Shown piece after piece: positions 1 through 8,213 of a stretch of 64,000 nt of DNA; positions within the stretch are counted from its first letter, which is position 1, and each line of letters starts with the position of its first letter. The position numbers were made by a program, and so were the translations under genes. Source of the stretch: Pinus tabuliformis (taxonomy: Eukaryota; Streptophyta; Pinopsida; Pinales; Pinaceae). Below the pieces are notes generated by a model that made no database searches, had not been told where the DNA came from, and saw only the letters and a program-made list of their open reading frames with translations. The stretch spans positions 921,422,582 through 921,486,581 of the forward strand of contig CM062815.1 of the NCBI GenBank assembly GCA_031772625.1. The letters run 5' to 3'.

Positions 1-222
1 CTACTGGCCCTTTCAGCAACAGTCCACGGAGCGCGGACTGAGGTCTCACCCGAAGTAGTATGGAAGGGTGCTAGAACTAGGTTTCCGCACCCTAGAGATG
101 TCTGATGGGTTCAAGAGGTCCGTGGTTCGACCTTGCGCGCACGTCACAACGCGCACTTTCCCGTACCTCACAGCCTGAGATGTTGCCTTTACGCAGCCCT
201 ACTGGGGGGCCGAACACTGTTA
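1..222 (-). mobile_element. LTR fragment H, left piece (D-family relative)
   Basis: This matches the D LTRs by eye: compare the start with 40367 onward (CTACTGG, CCTTTC, GGAGCGC, CTCACCCGAAGTAGTATGG). The window therefore opens about 59 bp into the LTR. Homology to D fades after about position 110. The right piece of the same LTR appears at 21508-22114, so the A/B array sits inside this LTR. It is assigned to the minus strand because the related LTRs carry their TATA box there. Whether H is a solo LTR or the 5' LTR of an element to the left cannot be seen. Confidence 0.7.
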
Positions 223-845
223 TTACCTTGGGCCATTCTACTGCATACTATCCTCAAGGCAATGGTTTAGCTGAATCATCTAATAAAAGTCTTATCAACA
301 TCATTAAGAAGATATTGGAAGAGAATAAGAAAAATTGGCATAAGAAGCTTGTAAATGCCTTATGGGCAGATAGGCTAACAACTAAAAGATCTATTGGGGT
401 CAGCCCATATGAGTTGGTTTATGGAATGGAAGCCAAATTCCCTTCATCATTAGGGGTCCCTGTCATGAAGCTACTTCAAGAAAGTCTGGCTGAACCAAAT
501 GACATGCAAAGAAGAATCAACCAGATAATTTGTTTATAGCAAACCAGAGATCAAGTGTACAGCAGAGTTCAAGTCCTACAAGAAAAGCTGAAGAAAGCCT
601 TTGATAGAAGAACCAAGGCTGAAGATTTCTTTATTGGTGATAAAATGCTTAAATGGGATTCAAGAAGAGAAGACAAGGGAAAGCATGGCAAATTTGACTC
701 CCTTTGGAGGGGGCCCTTTCCAATTCAAGCAGTACAAGGAAATAACACTTATTTCTTGAAGAATTTAGATGACACTGAAGCTGAAGAGGGCCCTGTGAAT
801 GGCCAGATGTTAAAGCATTATTTTGACTACTTTCCATGTATATAG
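221..845 (+). pseudogene. Truncated integrase C-terminal part (element A)
   Basis: This is the 3' end of a Ty3/gypsy pol and aligns base for base with 13764-14388 of element B at an offset of 13543. It starts abruptly inside the integrase core (STAYYPQGNGLAES, the segment with the catalytic Glu) and runs through ALWADRL and SPYELVYG to the C-terminal region ending at 843-845. Everything upstream (protease, RT, RNase H, zinc finger) is missing. A CAG-to-TAG change makes a stop at 537-539, where B reads CAG. Unlike B, this copy keeps the Trp codon of ALWAD. An open frame that crosses the junction from 105 is a chimera with LTR H and not a gene. Confidence 0.85.
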
Positions 846-1096
846 CATGGCTCTGCCCTGTACATTATCAGTTGTATATAGTATTTTCTTTCGGCATATA
901 CATAGTTCAGCTTCACAAGTTTTGTAAATAAGCAGGAAAAGGCTTTTTACTTCAAAGGTTCCACAATGGTGGAAGATTCCAGTTTTGAGATCCAAGGAGA
1001 AAGCTTTCAAGTTTTGATAAGAAGTCAAGAGCCAAGGCAGTATGACCTACTGTTCTTGGTCTTTCAAGTAGAAAAACCATCCCCAAGTGGAGCCAC
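846..1096 (+). other. Element A region between pol and LTR1, ending in the PPT-like junction
   Basis: This is a non-coding tail of about 250 bp, nearly identical to 14389-14639. It ends in CCCCAAGTGGAGCCAC directly before the LTR start TGTTAGC. The purine stretch AAGTGGAG is the best candidate for the plus-strand primer; no long classic polypurine tract is present. Element C has the same junction. Confidence 0.6.
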
Positions 1097-1948
1097 TGTT
1101 AGCTACCTATACCAATAGGTTTCATTTTTCATGATTGGCAGGGGAAGTGCCAAATATGCTCTACTTTGGTGATGCAAAGATCTCATATTTTTGTGGAAAA
1201 CACATATCTACAGTTGTTTGATGCTGTCCTACTTCTGAATGGGTGATCCAACAGTCTAAGCTGGGTCATGACATATTTCAATTTTTGTTGTAGATTAGAG
1301 AAAGAAATCTGTCCAAACTGTTCAATCTTGGTAGATCAGTAGTTAGGTAGAGAATGAAGGTTACCAACTGCTTAATATGGGGCCTTGGAAGTAATAAGGC
1401 TAGCCTTAGATAGAAAATCAAAAGAAAATGGAAAAAGAAAAGAAAAAGAACAATTGAGGGTTTGCTAGTCTAAGTGCACCCTCCTTGAAGTAACAAAAAA
1501 TGCTAGGCAATAGAATGGGTAGGTATATGGGGTTGCAAAAGCATGATTTTTTTCATATCACTGGCCTAAGCAAAGGAAACACATGGTGGCCAGTGCAGAT
1601 CTTCCTATTCAGCAATTTTGTAGCAACAAAGTGAAGCATGTCTAACTTCCCCTTCATTCCCTGTCAAACTTCTTTCTAACATCCCACTATCACCTTTGTT
1701 CATAAGAGAAGTCAAACTCTTTTGTTGGTTCTTGTTATATAGAAGAGCCACATGTCTTGGGTAAAAATCTTTTCATTTTGATCTACTCTCCTAACTAAGT
1801 TTGTTCCCTAAAAAGCTTAGTGTTTGCTTCCTCTCTTCCATATCTCCCATCCCATACTAATTACTAACTCTATTATTTACTTAACTCCCTATGTTCCCCT
1901 TTTCCCTATTATTATATCACTATTGTACATAAAAAACCCCAAAAAGTG

Positions 1949-1958
1949 TATATACCCC
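1949..1958 (+). promoter_or_regulatory. Possible upstream TATA-like element in LTR1
   Basis: TGTATATACC lies about 1.15 kb before the ATG of the LTR-borne ORF. It is followed by a stretch rich in AGCGCT (1995-2040). It could be a U3-internal promoter for the LTR gene. It is conserved in LTR2 near 15490. The call rests on the motif alone. Confidence 0.3.
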
Positions 1959-2054
1959 TTCCCCTAGGCAATATAGCCTTATAGTTCCAAAAGGTCAGAG
2001 CGCAAAGAAATTAAAGCGCTAAAGGCGAAATAGCGCTAACATTATGTCTCGGGA

Positions 2055-2079
2055 TTAAACCAAGATCCGCTTGGTTTAA
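2055..2079 (+). repeat. Perfect 10-bp hairpin in LTR1
   Basis: TTAAACCAAG, a 5-nt loop ATCCG, then CTTGGTTTAA form a perfect inverted repeat. The same hairpin is intact at 15598-15622 in LTR2. Its role is unknown; it lies between the upstream TATA-like element and the ACGT cluster. Confidence 0.7.
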
Positions 2080-2349
2080 CAGCCCTAACCCAATTTTGCA
2101 AATAAATGACAAAAACCCATTTTTTCCCACAAAACATTGAAAAACCCCAAAAACCCGCCATTGGCTAAAGTCCCGCCCTGGCACGCATTCCCAGAAAAAA
2201 TAATTGTTTATTACCCGCTCCCCGCCGTATGGTCCGATCACCTCTACTCCCCGTCAACCGTCGGATCTGGGCCCTCCCATCTGATGGTCCTCAGCAATAT
2301 CGAGCTGCCTCCGATGGCGGTACTTTAGCACCCAAAAATGTCAGAATGG

Positions 2350-2640
2350 TGACGTAGGGCGCTGGACACACGTCACAATATAATTGTATCGGGCGGCCTC
2401 CTACCAAAACTGCGCCCGTACCTTAAGCGGTCCGATATTACCACTTACCACCTTCTGTTTACCGCCCGCCAAGTTGTCCCTACGTCACCTCCACGCCATT
2501 GCCGAGTCAGCACCACATCAGTGCCCGACCCACCATCGCTCCGACCTGTCTGCCACGTCCCCCGTCCACGTGGACCACTCACAGACCGCCACGTCATCAT
2601 TCCGTACCATGACCCCACCTATGACGTCATGCTGACGTCA
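2350..2640 (+). promoter_or_regulatory. ACGT/G-box cluster upstream of the LTR1 ORF
   Basis: Eight ACGT cores lie within about 290 bp: TGACGTAG (2350), CACGTCAC (2369), TACGTCAC (2481), CCACGTCC (2553), the G-box CACGTG (2567), CCACGTCA (2589), and two full TGACGTCA palindromes (2622 and 2633). Plant bZIP factors (G-box and TGA/CRE-type binders) recognise such cores. The surrounding DNA is GC- and CpG-rich, unlike the AT-rich flanks, and ends about 460 bp before the ATG at 3099. I read it as a promoter or enhancer for the LTR-borne gene; that role is inferred. Confidence 0.55.
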
Positions 2641-3098
2641 TTCGAGAAAAGCGCGCCAAAATCCAAATTTCCTATATTTTCGCCCAAAATCATGTTTTTT
2701 CGCGTTTTTGTGAAAAAGTTTGTTGTGCCTCCTGCATGAAATTTCACGTCGTTCTCGCCGCCAACCTGCAAGAAATTGATTCAACGCCGTGGCCGCCCAC
2801 AATTCGGCCTGGATAAGCCACCATCCATCGCGCCATGACCAGGTATTTACCAATCCTTCCTGCACCTGGTTCATTTTGTTCTTCGCTGTAAAAAATGCCC
2901 AGAACTGCCATTTTCCCCTGAAACTCAAGCTTCATTGTCCTGCAAGTGACTCAATTTCTCCCAAGAGTGACCAATTGTGCCCCTTTTACACCAGAACTGC
3001 CCTGTTTTCATTGAAAATCCTTTTTACCTCAATTCGCTGCACAAAGCCGCATTTGCCTACATTCCCAAGTGAAATTCTGCTTGAAGAGCACCAAACAC

Positions 3099-5558
3099 AT
3101 GGAGACACCAGTAGCTCTAAACATTCCACCTTTAAATGCCCCACAAAGAGAGCTAGAATGGCTGCCCTTGGCTGACAGAGACTACCAGATGGCAGAGGGA
3201 ATCCCAGATTACAGCAGATACCATATTCATGTAATCAATGAGCTAAAAGCCAAACATCTCAGTGGAAATGATATTCTAGGGATTTGGGACTCCAATTTGC
3301 CCATTTTCAATCTTCCTCAAGTCAATATCCTCCCAGATTTAATCCATCGATGCAGTGCCAACTATGATCCACGTCAGAGAGCTATCCTCAGTCCCTCAGG
3401 CTCAGTCTTGTTTCATGTCACCCCTGAGGCTATAAATCAAATGCTGCACTTTCATACTACAAAGCCATTGACTCCTCTATCCATGATGGACTTGATAAAG
3501 CAAGGAGGCAAGCTGTCCAGTGCCCAAATCATAAAGATTAATCAACTATTCATTCAATCAGGCTCTCAAACTGTGAGGACTCCTCCTATTGGAAATGTAT
3601 ATCTCAATGAGTTGTGCAGGACTCTTGTGGATATGATCAGTTATGTCCTGGGTTACAGGTCAACTAAGGATGTTGATGAAACCATTCTGGCTATGATGTC
3701 TGTCTTCTCCCCTAGAAAGCCTCCTTCGGTTCACTATGATTATGCTACATACATTGCCAACAAAATTCACGAGCAATTGATGAATTTAGAGAGGGAAAGG
3801 ATATTTAGATACACTTCTTACATCTATCACTTGTTCCTATTTTATCAGCCTGATAGCTTCCCTATTACTCTCAAGAAGTTTGATGCCCAGGGGAACCAAA
3901 GGTCTGTGGTATTTTGGTCTTCAATCTTTCATCACATATCTTTTTCACCATATAGCTACTATGAATTCATAGACCTTTTCATCCATCCAGCCATGTCCTT
4001 GCTATTGAGTTCTCCTCCTCCAAGATTGACAGATGAGATGCAAAGAATCCTCCAGCTCTCAAAGGCCTACAGCATTGGGGATTGGTACTTTTACCAACAC
4101 CATATAGTGATCAGGATATATGGTTGATAGTTAGCCCCATATAGGCTACCAAGATATGTCCCTAGGAGACTTTTTGCTTTAGAATATTTCAGACAATTTG
4201 GAAATGCAGACATGATCCATTTCCACAGCAAGAATAAAAAGGCTCAACTCAAAGTCAAAAACCAGCTAGGCCCATTTATTTATAACAAAAGAGAAGAGGC
4301 ATGGCAAGAAGCAGACAAGATCCTAAAGTGCCTCGGGTTGCAAACCAGTTTCCTCTGGTTACCCTATGATCCCAATCACTTCATTAGTCTTAGAAGGGTC
4401 AGATATAAATTGGCTAGCTATGATCATCTCAGGTTACCTCATATTGAAAAATATGCAAATCAATTAGAATGGAAAGATGGCACCCTAGAAGAGGCAAGTT
4501 CTAAAGAGGAAATAGCACAAAAAGCAGCAAAGAAACTTGAGAAGGAAGCTGACTTGGAATATTGTGGACAGGTTTCTTCTTTTTATCATACTCAACTTGG
4601 AGCAGCTGCCTCATCTTCTATAGCTCCCCAGCAAGCAGCTCAAACCACTACTCAAGTAGCCAGCACAGATAAGGGGAAAGAAATGGAGCATGATCAGACA
4701 CTCCCACCAGCAGAATAGCAAGAAGAAATGGCTGAGGCCCCGGTATCTACAGAGCAACAGGTTCAAGAAAATGTGCCTCCAAGGCAGGAAATAGCAGTGG
4801 AGACCTCGGTGCTCCAAACCCCGATGAATGAAGAAAGAACTAGGAAGAGGGACAGACAGCAAGAAACTCCCCTCACTACATCAACTAGTCAACAAGGGGA
4901 GAAAAGGCAAAGATTAAACCCTTTTTCTAAAGAAGGGATGCCTATTGGGCCATCCATGGGTATGGGCCCCCCTAGTATGGAAGCATCAACGAGTTCCTTC
5001 CAACAGGAACAAGAAAGACCACTTGGAGGAGAGGTCAGCTCCTCAAGCCAGCAAAGAAGGGCAGAGTCTAGAATCAAGAAGCAATTTATGGACATAAAAG
5101 CTAGGAATGAGCCAGTCAGAATCCAGCTTTACAATCATTTTCTCAAGATGGCTCCCACCAACCAACAGAGGCTCATGTCAGCATATGACATTGCAGAAGG
5201 GAAGATGACTATGAGCCATTTCATGCCTGCCTTACTGCAGCCACAGTCAGCTGCAGATTACATCAGAACCAACCTAGAAGTGTTTGCAAAAGACATCCAC
5301 CCAATGGACCAAATAGAGCTACATAAGCAAATGGGTGAGATGGTCTACTCTACTCTTGCAGATAAAACACTTCTAGCACACAAACTGCAAAATTCTCTCC
5401 ATAATACTACTGCCCAACTAGAATTGGAGAAAGCTTCCTCTCAAGCCAAAGACAACAGGATTAAGTCTTTTGAAGATATCATCATAGAGGTTGGGCATGA
5501 CCCAAGTGATCCCAAAGCTGTGCAGGCACTAATGAAGAAAAAGGATGAAGATATATAA
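3099..5558 (+). pseudogene. LTR1-borne ORFa, unknown protein of about 819 residues (broken)
   Basis: I do not recognise this protein. The frame starts at ATG 3099 (METPVALN) and stays in register to TAA 5556-5558. Two defects are private to this copy: adjacent stops TGA-TAG at 4125-4130 (LTR2 reads TGT GAG) and TAG at 4716-4718 (LTR2 reads CAG). Residues 1-400 look globular, rich in aromatics and helices (SPSGSVLFHVTPEA, SYVLGYRS, FSPYSYYEF, GDWYFYQHH). A Lys/Glu-rich coil and a Gln/Pro/Glu linker follow, with a basic patch KRQRLNPF near residue 600. The helical N-terminal part recalls uncharacterised plant transposon-associated domains, but I cannot name one. It has none of the gag, protease, RT or integrase motifs. 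It lies wholly in U3. Confidence 0.75.
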
Positions 5559-5570
5559 TCTTTGAGGAAG

Positions 5571-6776
5571 ATGGTCAAACTTCCAGCAACCCTTCACCCC
5601 CAAACAGAAGATGTTGCTCAACAGAGAAAGGATCAGGATGTAGCAGCAATGCTGCTGACATTACACAAGAAATTGGTAGAAACAGAAGGACGATTGGTAG
5701 CAATAGAGGGTGCATTAGAGGCAGCCCTGAAACAAAAGCAAGGAGAGCAGATACCTCAGCCCTCTCAGCCAGTAATAAATCTTGAGGAGCCTCCTCAAAT
5801 TATAAGTGCTCCCCTGGTACAAACAACAGAAGCAAGTGCCTCAACCACTGGGCCTCAAGCCACAGAAAAGGAAGCAGCAGCAGAGCAAGTCCCAGGCCTC
5901 GGTATGAGAGATATGATGAAGGACATGGAAGCTCTTGAAACCCAAATGAATGAGCTAAAGGATGCCAAAGAAAAGCTGGCCCAGCTGGATGAGAAATATG
6001 ACAAATCTAAGCAGCAAGTGGCAGAAAAGACCAGGGAAGTTAGGACACTAGAAAGAAGGATAAAAGAGCTTGAAAAGGAGCTCACCATGAGCAAGGTCAT
6101 AACTAAGGTCAAGAAGATCCTGTGGGCTAAGATTGGCCAATCAATCACAGATCAGTGGCAATACATAGAGACAATTCATGAGCAAATGGATCTGCTGAAC
6201 AGGGCTCATGCTGAAAGTCAAAGGGCCAGAGCCTCTCTGGGAAGTATGCCTGATATTGCTACCAGGATGATCAATGTCCTGAATAATAGAACTGGCCTTC
6301 AATTGGCAACAATGGGTATCAGGGATAGGACTGACACAATTTTGTTAATCAAAAGGGTGCACACCCTCAGAAGCTATGTGCAAACATTAGAAAGAAAGTG
6401 CCAAGATATTCAAGTAGAGATCAATGCTTTTGCCACCAAAATCACAGCATTGCATGGCAGAGGGCTTCCCAGCCTAGTGACCAGTGCAGGAAGACTGTTG
6501 TCCCATGAACAGTATGCTAAAAGGGTCAACAATTATGCAGCTAATCAGTTGATAGCTACAACAAGCAGTCCAGAAGGAGTTGGGCCACCATCAAGGCAAG
6601 AGATTTATGATAAATTAGAGAATTTATTCTTCATTGAACATGAAATTAAGCACCTTTTTGAAGTGTCCCCTAATTATTATAATTATACAGAGGCAGATGA
6701 GACCCTAATCAAGATACAGAGACATCAAATTCCCACTGATGAGTGGTGGACGAATATGATTAAAACCTTGCTTTAA
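5571..6776 (+). CDS. LTR1-borne ORFb, coiled-coil protein of about 401 residues
   Basis: This frame continues directly after the TAA of ORFa in the same register, and its first ATG is four codons on, at 5571. The two parts may be one protein split by a stop or two consecutive ORFs. Residues 20-60 and 110-180 are strongly coiled-coil (Lys/Glu/Leu heptads such as ELKDAKEKLAQLDEK and ERRIKELEKEL). The rest is helical and polar and ends WWTNMIKTLL. It is open from end to end, and the homologue at 19111-20316 is also open, so both copies are intact. No enzymatic motif is seen. Structural or RNA/chromatin-binding roles are possible but not shown. Confidence 0.65.
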   Translation: MVKLPATLHPQTEDVAQQRKDQDVAAMLLTLHKKLVETEGRLVAIEGALEAALKQKQGEQIPQPSQPVINLEEPPQIISAPLVQTTEASASTTGPQATEKEAAAEQVPGLGMRDMMKDMEALETQMNELKDAKEKLAQLDEKYDKSKQQVAEKTREVRTLERRIKELEKELTMSKVITKVKKILWAKIGQSITDQWQYIETIHEQMDLLNRAHAESQRARASLGSMPDIATRMINVLNNRTGLQLATMGIRDRTDTILLIKRVHTLRSYVQTLERKCQDIQVEINAFATKITALHGRGLPSLVTSAGRLLSHEQYAKRVNNYAANQLIATTSSPEGVGPPSRQEIYDKLENLFFIEHEIKHLFEVSPNYYNYTEADETLIKIQRHQIPTDEWWTNMIKTLL

Positions 6777-7109
6777 ATCAAGTCTAAATTTGGGTCTAAA
6801 AAGTTTTACAGCAACAGGAAAATAGTTGAATGAGGTGGACAGTGGCTATGCACAGCTAGAGCATCACAGATGAGCTGTCCAAATACAGCAGTGCCCTGAC
6901 GCGGTAACAAAAAGGCAAAAGCAATCGAAATCACCGCAAGGAGCTCAGATAGCCCATAAACCCAAAAGTCAAGAATTTCTGACAAACAACAAACAGCTGT
7001 TGTATGTGTATTTAAGTAGCTTTTAATTTTGTAAGAAATATCTTAGAAAGTTGGTAAGAGCAGTTATTGTGCAATAACTCATTGCTGAGATATTTTTTGT
7101 GATATTTTG

Positions 7110-7116
7110 TATATAT
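7110..7116 (+). promoter_or_regulatory. TATA box candidate for genomic RNA, LTR1
   Basis: TATATAT lies downstream of the LTR coding region and about 860 bp before the primer binding site. If used, transcription would start near 7140 and the whole ORFa/ORFb region would fall in U3. It is conserved at 20650-20656 in LTR2. Confidence 0.4.
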
Positions 7117-7971
7117 GCACCCCCGCATAGCTTATTGGGGGTTGTTGTTGCTCACTTGTTCAAAAGAACTTGGTTGTATACTCTCTGAAAGATATAATGA
7201 AAAGGAGCTGTTGGTTTCCGAAAGAATGAGTTTGGCTTGGACATGATGTGATGAAACAATTGACTGCTACAGGATTCTCGTGTTATTGCGTGATACAATA
7301 AGTGTTCTCTAACTGTATTTATGTTTCATTTCTTGCATAATCTATCTGTGATGTATGGTAATTAGTCTTGGTAGAAAAGAAAAAGAATAGTTCAGGATTT
7401 GTCCACTAAGAACACCCTAAACTCAATCTTTACTACTAAACATGTTTTCTCCAGGGTTAGCTGCAACTATGGAATTCTTAAATGCTCCTATTTGCTCTAA
7501 TCAGATGATAAGTCTATATTCAGTAATTCTCATTTGCTGCTGATTATGATTTGTCTGTTATTCCCTGTTACACTGTGAAAGAACTCTTAATTGCCTTTTA
7601 CTGGTGTAATTTATACTGTTTCTTGTCCAAAATCAAAGTTTGTATCATGAATACCCATCTGGCCCTGCAGTGAACCTCTCTTTATCACATATATCAAATG
7701 CTATTCATTTCTGGACTCCACATGCCCAATGGATTGAACTCTCTTTTGCACTTGCTTGCCCTTCTTTGAACAATAGCCTACAACCAAAATTCAAACAAAA
7801 CTCTCACTTCATAACTAGCCTAAAATCTTCAAAAAAAAAAGTTAAAACTAAAAAGAGAGAGCCCTCTCTTATTACAGGTAGGCTACAACCTGTAATCCAA
7901 AGCTTGGTTAGTGGTTACCCCGACCGTATTCCCTTAGGAGTCAAAGGGAACAAGCTGGGTGTTAACATAAA

Positions 7972-7990
7972 TGGCGACTCCACTGGGGAC
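7972..7990 (+). other. Primer binding site of element B
   Basis: TGGCGACTCCACTGGGGAC begins with TGG four bases after the LTR end, where tRNA primers pair. The type resembles the tRNA-Arg-like sites reported for Tat/Ogre elements. The tRNA assignment is from memory of the family and should be tested by alignment. Confidence 0.75.
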
Positions 7991-8213
7991 AACCCAATTC
8001 CTAAACCCCTGTCTAATTCTTAATACTGTAGATAAAGCCTGAGTGACGGACAGCCTTAGAAACTGCCTCTTCTTTGCATTTGTAGGAGTATATAAAAGCT
8101 GCCTCAGTCAATCTTTATTCAGTCTTAAGTTCCATACAGTTGTGCTATACTTGATCAGTCCTTGTCAAACATCAATACTTCTTAGAAAATTCTTCTAAAG
8201 AAAATCATAGAAG
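7991..8213 (+). promoter_or_regulatory. Leader of element B with a strong internal TATA motif
   Basis: This is an untranslated leader between the primer binding site and gag. It contains TATATAAAAG at 8089-8098, a better TATA match than the one in the LTR, sitting downstream of the primer site. It could drive a short gag mRNA that cannot itself be reverse transcribed. That use is speculative. Confidence 0.4.

Larger units (their letters stand above)
1097..7967 (+). mobile_element. LTR1 of the Tat-like gypsy array (6,871 bp)
   Basis: The LTR starts TGTTAGC and ends GTTAACA, so the ends form a short inverted repeat TGTTA/TAACA. A primer binding site follows 4 bp later. It is repeated almost unchanged as LTR2 at 14640-21507. 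The order inside is a 5' AT-rich part, a GC-rich part with ACGT motifs (2350-2640), a long coding region (3099-6776), a TATA box (about 7110), and an R-U5 part of roughly 0.8 kb. At 6.9 kb it is far longer than most plant LTRs. It serves as the 3' LTR of truncated A and the 5' LTR of B, as expected for a tandem array made by recombination between LTRs. Confidence 0.9.

Noticed and set aside
105-539. Open frame of 144 codons at the left edge
   Set aside because: It joins LTR H sequence to the truncated integrase of A; the first 39 codons have no protein homology and the frame is a junction artefact.
2011-2935. Short open frames on both strands in the GC-rich part of the LTR
   Set aside because: They differ in frame between LTR1 and LTR2 and overlap the ACGT cluster; more likely regulatory DNA.
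5855-6148. Minus-strand open frames opposite ORFb and the C LTR ORF (also 19395-19706, 48395-48913, 58542-59060)
   Set aside because: Ser/Leu/Phe-rich reverse reading of Lys/Glu-rich coiled coils; the frames are shadows of the sense genes.
3099-6776. Idea that the LTR ORF is an envelope gene
   Set aside because: No signal peptide, no membrane segment and no cysteine pattern of an envelope protein is visible.
7640-8023. Open frame crossing the end of LTR1 into the primer site
   Set aside because: It runs through the LTR boundary and PBS; the counterpart in LTR2 (21180-21590) has a different end because it reads into LTR H. Not a gene.
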